Part shown: positions 43,327 to 52,161 of the stretch, in pieces
Position numbering within the stretch: position 1 is the first letter of the stretch
Layout: each line of letters begins with the position of its first letter
DNA from: Candidatus Microthrix subdominans
GTDB lineage: Bacteria > Actinomycetota > Acidimicrobiia > Acidimicrobiales > Microtrichaceae
Length of the DNA stretch: 64,000 bases
NCBI GenBank assembly: GCA_016719385.1
Contig: JADJZA010000001.1
Location: 310,001-374,000 of the forward strand
Direction of reading: 5' to 3'
Position numbers and translations under genes: made by a program
Notes under the pieces: model-generated
Told to the model about the DNA's origin: nothing
What the model saw: the letters and a program-made list of their open reading frames with translations, nothing else
The model's database searches: none

Positions 43327-44333
43327 GGCACCAGTACCGCCTTGCCCGCCAGCGAGCGGTTTAGCAGGTCACCGAGCACCGCGCCGACGTGGTCCAGCCG
43401 GTACTCGGTGGGTTCCTGCGGGTGGAGCCGTCCGGCTGCCGCGTCGGACAGGATGTCGTGCACCAACGCCAGGTTCTCCGCCGGGTTGGCCATGGCCCAC
43501 GCCCCCCAATCCACCCCGACGATCGTCCGGTTGCGCAACAGCACCTGATTGGCGGGAATCACGGGGATATCGCCGGCGGCAAACCCGATGATCACCAACC
43601 GGCCGAAGGCGTTGAGCGCCCGCAGCGCCGCTTCGGTCGCCGGCCCGCCGACCGGGTCGACGGCGACGTCGACGCCGCCGTCGACCGCCTCTCGCAGGGC
43701 GTTCTTCAACGCCACGCCGTCCACCGGCGTCGAGGGGTCGGCCGAACCCAGCGTCGCGGTGTTGATCGTCGCTTCGGCACCTTGGGCGACCGCCCGATCG
43801 AGGCGTTGTTCGCTCGACGCGACGGCGACCACCCGGGCCCCAAGGTCGCGGGCCACGTCGATGGCGGCCATGCCGATGCCGCCGGAGGCGCCGAGGACCG
43901 CCACCCATTCGCCCGCCCGCACCGTCGTTCGCCGGGTGAAGGCAAAGCGCATGGTGGCGTAGCTCTGCACCAATGTGGCTGCCTGGTTGTCGCTCAGACC
44001 ATCGGGGATGGCGACGATGGCGTCGATCGGAGCCACCACCTGTTCGGCGAATCCCCCCAGCCCGATCGAGGCGAGTACCCGGGTACCCGGTTCGGGGGCG
44101 CCGTCGGTGTCGGGCCCCACCTCGACGACCACGCCGGCCACCTCGCTGCCAGGTACGAAGGGGAGGGGAGGCTTGATCTGGTAGCGACCTTCGACGAACA
44201 AGGCGTCCACGTAGTTCACCCCTGCCGACCGGACTTCGAGACGCACCTGGCCTGGACCAGGCGTCGGGTCGGGTATCTCGCCGACGGTCAGGTCCTGGGC
44301 CGGGCCGAGTTGGGAACACACCGCTGCACGCAT
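43323..44333 (-). CDS. NADPH:quinone oxidoreductase family (zinc-independent MDR)
   Basis: A 336-residue medium-chain reductase lacking zinc ligands. It shows LEVRSAGVNYVDALFVEGRY, PFVPGSEVAGVVVEVG, the nucleotide-binding VAVLGASGGIGMAAIDVARD, and ALNAFGRLVIIGFAAGDIP. This is the QOR branch reducing quinones or enones with NADPH. Its stop overlaps the start of the FAD oxidase, so both are probably translated together and could act in one redox step. It starts near the beginning of the 44.4-kb hairpin cluster. Confidence 0.9.
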   Translation of the reverse strand: MRAAVCSQLGPAQDLTVGEIPDPTPGPGQVRLEVRSAGVNYVDALFVEGRYQIKPPLPFVPGSEVAGVVVEVGPDTDGAPEPGTRVLASIGLGGFAEQVVAPIDAIVAIPDGLSDNQAATLVQSYATMRFAFTRRTTVRAGEWVAVLGASGGIGMAAIDVARDLGARVVAVASSEQRLDRAVAQGAEATINTATLGSADPSTPVDGVALKNALREAVDGGVDVAVDPVGGPATEAALRALNAFGRLVIIGFAAGDIPVIPANQVLLRNRTIVGVDWGAWAMANPAENLALVHDILSDAAAGRLHPQEPTEYRLDHVGAVLGDLLNRSLAGKAVLVP

Positions 44334-44400
44334 GCCCCACGTCTATCGCATGCGAGAGCCCCAGCGTCGGGGTCACCGTCCCGAACCCCCGCCTGGACCC

Positions 44401-44452
44401 GTACTCGGGAGTCAGGAGCGCGGTCTGGCGGTGGTGTGGGCTCCCGAGTTGC
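44401..44452. repeat. Hairpin repeat family 2, copy C
   Basis: Perfect 9-bp pairing (ACTCGGGAG 44403-44411, CTCCCGAGT 44441-44449) around a 29-base loop with GTCTGG at loop position 12 (44423-44428), the same offset as copy A. Confidence 0.87.
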
Positions 44453-44463
44453 GACAGGGTGGT

Positions 44464-44514
44464 GTAGTGGGGAGTCAGGAGCGCGGTCTGGGGTGGTGTG
44501 GGCTCCCGAGTTGC
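44464..44514. repeat. Hairpin repeat family 2, copy D
   Basis: Direct repeat of copy C with weaker arm pairing (44464-44474 against 44503-44514) and a 28-base loop, one base shorter after the GTCTGG core. Confidence 0.8.
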
Positions 44515-44537
44515 TGATGCGTTCCCGGCCGCCTCAG

Positions 44538-46229
44538 CTAGCGGTCCAGGCGTCGGGTCAACGCGGTCAGCTCCGCCAGGGCGGCCACCTCCGCATCGAC
44601 CGGGCGGATCACCAACTGTTCGGCCACCGACGCCGTGGCCTCGACGAGGGCTCGCCGGGCGAGTGCTGCCCGGCGTCGCGCTCCGACGGCGGCTGCCCAC
44701 CCCACGATGAGCGCCACCAGAATCCCGCAGACAGCGCCGCCCAGGGCGAGCATGGTGGGCCAGGGGATCCGACCCACGCTCGGCGTGGGCAATTCCGGCA
44801 GACCCAAGGCTGCGACGACGCCGATGGCGAGCAGCCACACGACACCCACCACCATCGCAGCGGTGAAGAGCCACTGCGCCGTCGAGGCCACCGACCACCA
44901 GCCGGGGCGTCGGGTGGGCAGGTCGACCGCGCCGACGGAGCGATCCAACGCGTCGGGGAGCTCGTCGCGCCGCGCTCTGGCCACGTCATCGAGCCGGTTG
45001 CGCCAGCGATGGGGAAGGCCGTTGCCGACATGGTCGCTCAGGTTTCGCAGCGCCTCGTCCATACCTGCTTCTGCGACGGCGCTGGGCGCCGGACGCGACG
45101 TACGGGGCACGGTGACGGTGCGGTCGGGTCCGGCTGCGTCGTCGTGGTCGCCGCCGTGGCGTCGGCGCGTCGTCAGCCGTTCCTTGTCCAGCCCCAGCCG
45201 GCGTAGCGGATCGGGTCGCAATCGTCCGACCCAGCGTGTTGGTGGCCATCCCGCCACATGGGCCGATCGCCGCCGGTGGGACGCGGCCACGGCGTCGGTG
45301 ACGACCTCCACTTCGGCTGCCACGGCAAAGCTGTTGGCCAGCGCCCTGGCCGACGCAGGGTCGACCGGCCGGGGGACCGTGTCGCCGACAGCCGCCGCCA
45401 ACTCCGTGGCCACCCAGTCGAGGTCGGCGTCGAGCCGTGCGAGCAACGCTCGTCGCTCGGCCACCCGAGCCGCCAGTTCTCGTCGCAGCGCGTCCACCCC
45501 TGCGCCGGTGGTGGTCGATGTCGGCAACACCCGCACGCCGACCAGGCCGTCCTCGGCCAGCATCCGGCCGAGGTGCTCCTGGGTGGCGGCGCGGTCGGTC
45601 TCCGCCAGCAGGTCGATCTGGTTGAGCACCACCAGCGTGACTGCGGCGTGACCGGCGAAGCGTCGCAGGTAGCCCTCGTGAAGGGCGGCATCGGCGTACT
45701 TTTGCGGATCGACCACCCACACGAACGCATCGACCACTTCGACGAGTCGGTCGACCTCCGCCCGGTGTTCGGCGGCGGTCGAATCGTGGTCCGGCAGATC
45801 GATCAGCACCAGGCCGGCCAGCTCGTCAGCGGGGCCGCCGACAGCGTGGCGGCGGTCGATGCCCAGCCAGTCGAGCAGACCGGATGCCCCGTCGCCGACG
45901 ACCGCCGCCCGAGCCGACGAGGTGGTGGGCCGCCGCACGCCGACCTCGGCCAGATCCTCGCCCACCAGGGCGTTGAACATCGACGACTTGCCGCTGCCCG
46001 TGGCGCCGGCGAGGGCCACGACCGTGTGGGTGGTGCCGTGGCCAAGCCGACCGCGGGCCGCGTCGAGGGCGACGCGTGCGTGATCCGCTGCGGCCGGATC
46101 GAGGCGATGATCCGACAACGCCACCACCTGGCCAAGGACGTCCAGGCGTTCGGCCAGCGCATCGGCGGCTTTGGCGGTCGAGCGCTGCGACCGGCGGGAC
46201 GGTGTTGCCGGAACGTCGGGGGCACTCAT
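44538..46229 (-). CDS. Dynamin-like GTPase, membrane-associated (downstream partner)
   Basis: A 563-residue protein with a GTPase domain: G1 AGATGSGKSSMFNALVG near 73, a switch-region threonine in RRPTTSSARA, G3 DLPDHDSTAAEH near 147, and G4 LNQIDLL near 204. A helical region follows, then two hydrophobic segments near 450-530 (WLFTAAMVVGVVWLLAIGVVAAL and MLALGGAVCGILVALIVGW). Actinobacteria often encode such proteins as adjacent pairs involved in membrane remodelling or division (the DynA/DynB and IniA/IniC type); the pairing here fits that pattern. Its start overlaps the C-terminal remnant of the preceding GTPase by four bases. Confidence 0.85.
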   Translation of the reverse strand: MSAPDVPATPSRRSQRSTAKAADALAERLDVLGQVVALSDHRLDPAAADHARVALDAARGRLGHGTTHTVVALAGATGSGKSSMFNALVGEDLAEVGVRRPTTSSARAAVVGDGASGLLDWLGIDRRHAVGGPADELAGLVLIDLPDHDSTAAEHRAEVDRLVEVVDAFVWVVDPQKYADAALHEGYLRRFAGHAAVTLVVLNQIDLLAETDRAATQEHLGRMLAEDGLVGVRVLPTSTTTGAGVDALRRELAARVAERRALLARLDADLDWVATELAAAVGDTVPRPVDPASARALANSFAVAAEVEVVTDAVAASHRRRSAHVAGWPPTRWVGRLRPDPLRRLGLDKERLTTRRRHGGDHDDAAGPDRTVTVPRTSRPAPSAVAEAGMDEALRNLSDHVGNGLPHRWRNRLDDVARARRDELPDALDRSVGAVDLPTRRPGWWSVASTAQWLFTAAMVVGVVWLLAIGVVAALGLPELPTPSVGRIPWPTMLALGGAVCGILVALIVGWAAAVGARRRAALARRALVEATASVAEQLVIRPVDAEVAALAELTALTRRLDR

Positions 46230-46622
46230 CGGTTCACCCCGCGACGCAGTTGTTGGATCAAGCCGGCGAGGCGTTCGGCCGCACCCGGGTCGAATCCCCG
46301 GTCGAACACCTGGGAGCGGTACCGGTTGGCCTCTCGGTCGATGAGCACGCCGAAGCGTCGGTCGAGGTCGGTGCGGGCGTCGGCCGCCAGTTTCCGCACC
46401 GCCTGATCCCCCAGGAGCGCCTCGGTGAGTTTCTGGCCGACGGCCGACGACCCGCCGGCGATCGCCACCTCGGCCCCGGTCAGGCCGCCGGTGTGGGCAA
46501 ACGTGGCCACCATCAACACCAGCGCCATGCCGTGACGCCGTAGCTCAACGCACGGGCCGTGCTGCGTTTGTTGGCGCCCTCGGTACGGAGCAGATCGAGC
46601 AGTCCCTCCTGCCACGGGGGGA
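46226..46622 (-). pseudogene. Frameshifted C-terminal part of the upstream dynamin-like GTPase
   Basis: Two overlapping pieces in different frames continue the preceding protein. The first reads VIPPWQEGLLDLLRTEGANK then RSTARALSYGV. After about 46535 a second shift leads to MALVLMVATFAHTGGLTGAE, VAIAGGSSAVGQKLTEALLG and a helical C-terminus ending RRGVNR. Restored, they give the membrane-hairpin C-terminus expected for this family. The two shifts (near a C-run at about 46640 and at about 46536) lie within 110 bases of each other. Its stop overlaps the next GTPase start, showing the ancestral gene was contiguous. Confidence 0.8.
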
Positions 46623-47996
46623 TCACGTCGGCTGGGGCGGGGGTGACGGGCGGGTGAGGTCGTCGTCGGCCTCGTCGAGCAGGGCGGCACCTGCGGGGTG
46701 GGCACGCCAGGCCTCGGATGCGGCGGCGGTCGCCTCGGCCACTCGTGCCCGCACCAGCGTCTCGACGCCGCTCTCGAGAGCACCCTGGAAGCGATCGGAC
46801 TCGGTAGGACGCCCGGTGACGGCTGCGGTCACGCGGTCGCGCCAACGTCCCAGCTTGCTCTGAAGCTGACGCAGCAGTTCGCCGGTGCCAACCAGGTCGG
46901 CCCAGCGGGCCATGACCTCGCCCCGCATCACCGTGCCGTCGCGCACCTCGGTCGACAGCTGCGCCCGGGCGAGGTTGAACGGTGCGGCCGCCGACGCCAG
47001 CAGGGCGTCACTGATCCGCTGCTGGTCGGCCAGCGCAGTCGCCACCTCGTCGGCCCGATCCGACAAGGCACCGAGGGCGCCGGTCAGGGTTCGGCGCACC
47101 ACCTCGGCCCGAACCGCCCGGTCGGACGCCACCTGCTCCAGCCATGAGCCCAGCTCGTCGACCTCCGACGCCGGCAGGCGTCCGTCGTCGAGCGTCTGCT
47201 CCTCGAAGGCGAAGAGCGGGGCGTCGTGCAGGCCTTCGGCCTCGAGCATCTCGGTGAAGTGGGCGACGACCTCCGCCGTGGCGCCGGGCGGGATGCGGTT
47301 GATCACCAGAGCGAGGACCACCCCGCGTGCTGCTGCGTCACGAAGGAACCGCCAAGGCACCGCATCGCCGTAACGGGCGGCGGTGGTGACGAACACCCAC
47401 AGATCGGCGGCTTCGAGCAACTGGCCGGCCAGCTGCCGGTTCTGGCTGACCACCGAGTCGATGTCGGGGGCATCGAGGATGGCCAGGCCTGCCGACAGCG
47501 TTGTCGACGCCACGATCTCCAACTCGGCCGCACCGGTGGCAGCGCTGCCGCTGACCCTCGCCAGCCCGCCGAGCACGCGGTCCCCCTCGAAAGCGGCGGC
47601 GACGTCCGGGTGATGCACCAGCACCGGCGCGGTGGTCGTTGGCCGGAGGACACCGGGACGGGTGACGTCGGCCCCGATGATGCTGTTGACCAGCGTCGAT
47701 TTGCCGGCCCCGGTCGAGCCTCCGATCACCGCCAGCGCAGGTGCGTCCAGGCTGGAGAGACGGGGCACGATGTAGTCGTCCAACTGCTGGACGGCGGTGG
47801 CGGCCGAGTGGCGGGACGTTTCGGTCGAGGGGGCGGAAAACGGCAGCGTGATGCCGCTCAACTCGGAGCGCAATGAGATAGCGGTGACCAGCAGGGCCTC
47901 GGCGTCGATGTGCAGCCTCCCTGGGTCGCCGCGGTCGTGCAGTCTTGCCGATTTCCCAGTCCGACGGCCGGACGTTTGGCGTTGCCCGCTCCGCAT
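46623..47996 (-). CDS. Dynamin-like GTPase, truncated by frameshift
   Basis: The intact part of the first GTPase of the pair. It shows G1 IGGSTGAGKSTLVNSIIG, RPTTTAPVLVHHP, G3 ILDAPDIDSVVSQN and a G4-like ALVINRIPPG (R in place of the usual NKxD Asp). A helical region with DRADEVATALADQQRISDAL follows. It ends abruptly in SPPPQPT before the expected membrane region. The start is unclear: ATG at 47996 is the only standard start nearby, but a good AGGGAGG lies well downstream (about 47917-47923), so the true N-terminus may be shorter and use a rare codon. Confidence 0.75.
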   Translation of the reverse strand: MRSGQRQTSGRRTGKSARLHDRGDPGRLHIDAEALLVTAISLRSELSGITLPFSAPSTETSRHSAATAVQQLDDYIVPRLSSLDAPALAVIGGSTGAGKSTLVNSIIGADVTRPGVLRPTTTAPVLVHHPDVAAAFEGDRVLGGLARVSGSAATGAAELEIVASTTLSAGLAILDAPDIDSVVSQNRQLAGQLLEAADLWVFVTTAARYGDAVPWRFLRDAAARGVVLALVINRIPPGATAEVVAHFTEMLEAEGLHDAPLFAFEEQTLDDGRLPASEVDELGSWLEQVASDRAVRAEVVRRTLTGALGALSDRADEVATALADQQRISDALLASAAAPFNLARAQLSTEVRDGTVMRGEVMARWADLVGTGELLRQLQSKLGRWRDRVTAAVTGRPTESDRFQGALESGVETLVRARVAEATAAASEAWRAHPAGAALLDEADDDLTRPSPPPQPT

Positions 47997-48087
47997 TACT
48001 CGGCTCGGGCGATTTCGTCGAATGGTAACTTCTTGTGGTTCACCGTCTCGATCCGACGACCGCACCACCAACCGGCAAAGGACCATG

Positions 48088-48936
48088 ATGAGCGACGAAG
48101 GCCAGCCGAGCACGCCCTCCGCAAGTGAGGAGGGGACGTCGCCACCCGCGGCCGACCCATCGATCGGAGCCGAAACCCCGGCGCCATCGGCACCGCCGCC
48201 GCCCGACATGAGCGGCGATGGCCCGCCACCATCACCCCCGCCGCCGCCCGATTCGAGTGGGTACGGCAGCGTTCCTCCGCCGCCGTCCGGCGAGGGTTCG
48301 ACGGCCCAGGCGCCGCCCGAATATTCGCAGCCCGATTACGCCCAGCCGGACCCGGCCCAGCCCGGTTATTCACAGCCCGATTACGCCCAGCCGGACCCGG
48401 CCCAGCCCGGTTATTCACAGCCGGGTTACTCACAGCCGGACCCGGCCCAGCCCGATTATTCGCAGCCGGGTTACTCGCAGCCGGGTTACGCCCAGCCGGA
48501 CCCGGCCCAGCAGGGCTACGCCCCGCCGCCGGCCGTCCCACCGATGGCCAACATGGCGGGCGCCGGGGTCGCCGACGACACCGGCTCGGCGGTGGTCGCC
48601 CAGGTGCTGGCGCTGTTCACCGGCATTCTCGGCACCGGCATCTACTACGCGGTCAGCAACGACAAGTCGCCCTTTGTACGCCACCACGTCACCGAGGCGC
48701 TGAACTTCACGATCACGTTGGCGATCGCGTGGGCGGCCACCATCGTCCTCAGCATCGTGTTGATCGGTTTCTTGATCATGCCGTTCCTCATGCTGTGGGG
48801 CTTCATCATGCCGATCCTGGCGGCGGTGGCGGCCAATAAGGGGGAGTGGTACCGGTACCCGGCCACCCTTCGCCTGGTGAAGGGGCCACTCGACCAGCCG
48901 GGCGGCGTCCAGGGCTACGGGGGTCAGGGCTACTGA
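48088..48936 (+). CDS. DUF4870 membrane protein with repetitive Pro/Gln/Tyr N-terminus
   Basis: A 282-residue protein. The first 160 residues are disordered, rich in Pro, Ser, Gln, Asp and Tyr, with imperfect five-residue repeats such as YSQPD, YAQPD and PAQPG. The C-terminal 120 residues are DUF4870: VVAQVLALFTGILGTGIYYAV, FVRHHVTEALNFTITLAIAW, then two more hydrophobic segments and a NKGEWYRYPATLRLV end. The function is unknown. AAAGGA precedes the second of two adjacent ATGs, so 48088 is chosen. Confidence 0.83.
   Translation: MSDEGQPSTPSASEEGTSPPAADPSIGAETPAPSAPPPPDMSGDGPPPSPPPPPDSSGYGSVPPPPSGEGSTAQAPPEYSQPDYAQPDPAQPGYSQPDYAQPDPAQPGYSQPGYSQPDPAQPDYSQPGYSQPGYAQPDPAQQGYAPPPAVPPMANMAGAGVADDTGSAVVAQVLALFTGILGTGIYYAVSNDKSPFVRHHVTEALNFTITLAIAWAATIVLSIVLIGFLIMPFLMLWGFIMPILAAVAANKGEWYRYPATLRLVKGPLDQPGGVQGYGGQGY
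48319..48521 (+). repeat. Imperfect 15-bp tandem repeats encoding YxQPx/PAQPG units
   Basis: About thirteen 15-bp units in frame with the DUF4870 gene, with larger 45-bp blocks repeated (YAQPDPAQPGYSQPD). Low sequence divergence between blocks suggests recent duplications. Confidence 0.9.
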
Positions 48937-49550
48937 GCCCCGACGGCACTTCCGACCAGACATCGCAGGGCAACGCACCAGGCGCCGGGCCCGCTCCCGG
49001 GTGGTATGCCGACCCACAGGGGGTGGCGCGCTGGTGGGATGGCACCGCATGGACAGCGCACGTTGGCGGATCGTCGTGGCAGGCGGCCGGCCCCGGTGTG
49101 GCCGCGCCCAGGCCTGACTACTCCAACCAGCCGTGGAGCCACGACCCGGCGAGCGATCGGTCGATGGGGCTGGTCGCCAACCTGCTGGCCATGCTCGGCG
49201 GCCTCATCGGCACCGGCATCTTCTATGCGGTGACGAAGGAACGGTCGCAGTTCGTGCGCCACCACGCCGCCGAGGCGCTGAACTTCACGATCACGCTGAC
49301 GATCGTGTCCTTTGCGTTGCCCCTCGGGGTGATGGCGCTCCTTATGGGCGGCACGTTCGTCTTTGGTCGGGGCGTCGCCTTTGGTGGCTTCTTCGTTCTG
49401 TTCCCCCTGACGATGGCGATCGGGCTGGTTGCGCTGGTGCTGCCGATCATGGCGATGGTGGCGGCCAACCGTGGTGAGTGGTACCGCTATCCGTTGATCT
49501 TCCGGTTCGTCAAGGGGCCGCTCGACCTGGAGACCACCGAGCGCGGCTAA
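48846..49550 (+). CDS. DUF2510 plus DUF4870 membrane protein
   Basis: A DUF2510 motif (PGWYADPQGVARWWDGTAWT) near the N-terminus is followed by DUF4870, with LVANLLAMLGGLIGTGIFYAV, FVRHHAAEALNFTITLTI and ANRGEWYRYPLIFRFVKGPL. It is the paralogue of the preceding gene and probably co-transcribed. The start is uncertain. The only standard in-frame start is GTG at 48846, overlapping the preceding gene by 91 bases; otherwise CTG at 48932 (CTGA overlap, GGGGG-rich upstream) would begin just before the DUF2510 domain. Confidence 0.8.
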   Translation: MVPVPGHPSPGEGATRPAGRRPGLRGSGLLSPDGTSDQTSQGNAPGAGPAPGWYADPQGVARWWDGTAWTAHVGGSSWQAAGPGVAAPRPDYSNQPWSHDPASDRSMGLVANLLAMLGGLIGTGIFYAVTKERSQFVRHHAAEALNFTITLTIVSFALPLGVMALLMGGTFVFGRGVAFGGFFVLFPLTMAIGLVALVLPIMAMVAANRGEWYRYPLIFRFVKGPLDLETTERG

Positions 49551-49563
49551 CGCCCTCAAAACG

Positions 49564-49595
49564 GGACTCACCCAGCCGAGCGGCTGGGTGAGTCC
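49564..49595. terminator. Strong bidirectional terminator hairpin
   Basis: Perfect 14-bp stem GGACTCACCCAGCC (49564-49577) and GGCTGGGTGAGTCC (49582-49595) with GAGC loop, between the convergent DUF4870 and osmoprotectant-binding genes. Confidence 0.85.
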
Positions 49596-49644
49596 ACAAA
49601 CGTCTGATCAGCGGGCGCACCAGGCGCCAGAACCGTGGAGCCGG

Positions 49645-50574
49645 TTAGTTGAGGCCCTCGTCAGCGAGGAATTCCTCGGCGATGTCCTTGGCGTCTTCCT
49701 TGTCGATGTCGAAGCTCTTGTTCAACTCGATCAGCTTGTCGGTGGTCAGCGTGGCCGAAACCTTGTCCACCTCGCTGGCCAGGTCGTCGCCGCCCTCGTC
49801 GGCGAGCGACTTGGACGCCACCGGGATGATGTTGTCGGCCTTGAGCAGGCCCTTGTCATCCTCGAGCACCACCCAGTTGTTCTCGGCGATGGCACCGTCG
49901 GTGCTGAACAGCACCGCCACGTCGATGTCGCCGTTCTTCAAAGCGCGCTTGGTGTTGGGGCCGCCGCCGTCGAGCGGCGTGAAGTTGCCGGACAGGTCGA
50001 CGCCGTAGATGCTCTTCAGCCCGGCAAGACAGCCGGGGTTGGTCGGACAGTCCTGGGGGCCGCCCAGCTTGAGATCGTCACCGAGATCACCGATCGAGGT
50101 GAGGTTCTCGGCCTTGGCGGTCTCCTCGGTGACGACGAACGTGTTGGTGTTGACGGCCTCGGTGGGCTCGAAGGCCACCAGGTCCTTCTTCTCCAGCTGA
50201 GGCTTCAGCGCGTCGACGGTCTCGCCCACGTCGTTGGTGGCCTCGCCGGCGTTGTCGTTGAGAAACTCGAGCATCGAGGCGGCGTACTCGGGGGTGAAGT
50301 TGATGTCGCCGGACTCGAAGGCGGTGAGCACGAGGTCGCGGAAGCCGCCCAGCTCCTGATAGTCGACGTCGTAGCCAACGGAGGCCAGGTGCTGGCCGTA
50401 GACTTGCGAGACCACCTGGGACTCGCCGAAGTCCTGGATGCCGACCGTGATGGCAGGCTTGTCCGCGTCGGGAGCGGACGACTCGTCGTCGTTGCCGCAT
50501 CCCGTGGCGGCCGCCACCATCACGAGCGAGGCGATGCCCGCTCCGAGGTGTCTGATCGTGCGATTTCGTGTCAT
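49645..50574 (-). CDS. Osmoprotectant/glycine betaine ABC transporter substrate-binding lipoprotein
   Basis: A 309-residue ProX/OpuCC-family periplasmic-type binding protein. The signal peptide ends in a lipobox at MVAAATGC (cysteine near residue 26), so it is a lipoprotein. The mature part shows ITVGIQDFGESQVVSQVYGQ, then INFTPEYAASMLEFLND, LKLGGPQDCPTNPGCLAGLK and VAVLFSTDGAIAENNWVVLEDDKG, all typical of OpuCC/OsmX proteins that bind betaine, choline or carnitine. It is the last gene of a four-gene minus-strand transport operon. Confidence 0.9.
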   Translation of the reverse strand: MTRNRTIRHLGAGIASLVMVAAATGCGNDDESSAPDADKPAITVGIQDFGESQVVSQVYGQHLASVGYDVDYQELGGFRDLVLTAFESGDINFTPEYAASMLEFLNDNAGEATNDVGETVDALKPQLEKKDLVAFEPTEAVNTNTFVVTEETAKAENLTSIGDLGDDLKLGGPQDCPTNPGCLAGLKSIYGVDLSGNFTPLDGGGPNTKRALKNGDIDVAVLFSTDGAIAENNWVVLEDDKGLLKADNIIPVASKSLADEGGDDLASEVDKVSATLTTDKLIELNKSFDIDKEDAKDIAEEFLADEGLN

Positions 50575-50723
50575 GTAGGTCGCCCTTCTCGTGGGTGTCG
50601 AAACAACCTAGCGAGGCGCGACGTGGGGGCCGAGCATTTGACGCTCCGTCTGTCTGGCGCCCGAACGATTCCCGGTCGATCCCGCTTCACCGCAGGTGAG
50701 GTGGGCGATGCGGCCCGTTTGCC

Positions 50724-51386
50724 TCAACGGCTGCGGCCCAGGCGCTGCCAGCGGCTTGATCGATGAGCGAGTGCCCCGACCAGCCCGTCGGCGGCCAGCG
50801 CCAACACGATGACGAGCAACGACCCGCCCAGCAGCTTGCCCTTATCGGGCTGAAGCCGTCCCTCCTCGATGAACGAGCCGAGCGCAACGAAGCCGACCAG
50901 CGCACCGAGCGTCGCCGTGGCGACGACCTGGAGCGCGGCGATGCGAACGCCGGTGAGGATCAGCGGCATCGCCAGTGGGATCTCCACCTGGCGCAGCAGT
51001 TCGAAGTCCTCGAAGCCCATGCCGACCGCAGCGCTGCGAACGCTTGGGTCGACGCCCCGGATGCCGGTGAACGTGTTGGTGAACATCGGTGGGATGGCGA
51101 GTGCCACCATGGCGATCAGCGTCGGCCAGAACCCGATGCCGACCGCCACGGTGGCCAGGCCGAGCAGCGCCAGGGTGGGGATGGCCCGGCCGGCGTTGGC
51201 CACCGCCGAGGCGAGGGCTGCGCCCCGGTTGCGGTGGCCCAGCCACAGCCCGGCGGGCAGGGCGATCACGCCGGCAACCACCATCGAGAGCATCGACACG
51301 TACACGTGGGCGGCCAGGCGCTCGGGGATACCCGCTGACCCCGACCAGGAACTCGACGCCGTGAGGAAGTCGATCATCTCACGCAC
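50724..51386 (-). CDS. Osmoprotectant ABC transporter permease (second)
   Basis: About 220 residues with five or six membrane segments and the binding-protein-dependent permease signature VGMGFEDFELLRQVEIPLAMP (shown as one run broken at 20 residues: VGMGFEDFELLRQVEIPLAM, then P). It is OpuCB/OpuCD-like. GTG at 51386 overlaps the other permease stop by eight bases; an in-frame ATG lies three codons later. Together with the other permease it should form the membrane channel. Confidence 0.88.
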   Translation of the reverse strand: MREMIDFLTASSSWSGSAGIPERLAAHVYVSMLSMVVAGVIALPAGLWLGHRNRGAALASAVANAGRAIPTLALLGLATVAVGIGFWPTLIAMVALAIPPMFTNTFTGIRGVDPSVRSAAVGMGFEDFELLRQVEIPLAMPLILTGVRIAALQVVATATLGALVGFVALGSFIEEGRLQPDKGKLLGGSLLVIVLALAADGLVGALAHRSSRWQRLGRSR

Positions 51387-52161
51387 GGGTGTCCTCCATG
51401 GCCGCTTGGCGCAGCCCTTCATCGCCCAGCTCATCGCTCAGGCCTGGTGTGGGCTTGCGGCTCCGGCCCACGCGGTCCCAGGGGGCGAGGGACCGCTGAA
51501 GCACGCTGAAGAGCAGGTCGGCCACGATGGCGAGCAGGAGGGACAGGACCGATCCCAGTATCAGCGGCGTGGGGAAGTCGCGGTTGAGGCCGTCGGTGAT
51601 GAACACGCCATATCCACCGAACCCGACGGCCGAGGCCACCGTCACCAGGCCGATCGTCGTGACGGTGGCGATCCGAAGCCCGGCGACGATCGTGGGCACG
51701 GCGAGTGGCAGGTCCACCTTGAAGAAGCGTTGGGTTGGGGTGTAGCCGAGCCCATCGGCCGCAGCACGGGCGGCGGGGGGTACGCCGTCGAGGCCGGCGA
51801 TGACGTTTCGCACCAGCGTCGACAGCGTGTAGGCGACCAGTGCGATCTCTGCGGTGAAGATCGAGAACCCCGAGAACGGGATGAGCAGCCCGAAGAACGC
51901 CAGGCTGGGGATTGCATAGAGCGCGCCGGAGAACCACCCGATCGGCGTGGCGGTCCAGCGGAAACGCACGGCGACCAGGCCCAGGGCGAGCGAGACCACC
52001 AGCCCGACGCCCACGGCGATGGCGGTGAGCTGGATGTGTTCGAAGGTGCGGACGGCGATGTCGTCGAGGTGCCTGGCCAACCAGTCCCATCGGATCAGCG
52101 GCTCGCCGGCGTCGGGCTGTTGGGTCACCGCAGCGGCGCCGAGGGGGAACGTCATGCTCAC
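51379..52161 (-). CDS. Osmoprotectant ABC transporter permease (first)
   Basis: A 260-residue integral membrane permease. It has the family stretch IQLTAIAVGVGLVVSLALGL, ALYAIPSLAFFGLLIPFSG, and the ATPase-coupling EAA-like loop AADGLGYTPTQRFFKVDLPLA. Compared with its paralogue it has a longer hydrophilic tail. Its start overlaps the ATPase gene stop by four bases (ATGA). Confidence 0.9.
   Translation of the reverse strand: MSMTFPLGAAAVTQQPDAGEPLIRWDWLARHLDDIAVRTFEHIQLTAIAVGVGLVVSLALGLVAVRFRWTATPIGWFSGALYAIPSLAFFGLLIPFSGFSIFTAEIALVAYTLSTLVRNVIAGLDGVPPAARAAADGLGYTPTQRFFKVDLPLAVPTIVAGLRIATVTTIGLVTVASAVGFGGYGVFITDGLNRDFPTPLILGSVLSLLLAIVADLLFSVLQRSLAPWDRVGRSRKPTPGLSDELGDEGLRQAAMEDTRA

Noticed and set aside
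43389..45206. 605-codon plus-strand frame across three minus-strand genes
   Set aside because: It crosses the oxidoreductase, the hairpin repeats and the GTPase, all with clear motifs on the other strand.
46500..46660. Programmed frameshifting in the dynamin-like gene
   Set aside because: Two shifts would be required, and I see no slippery heptamer or downstream pseudoknot.
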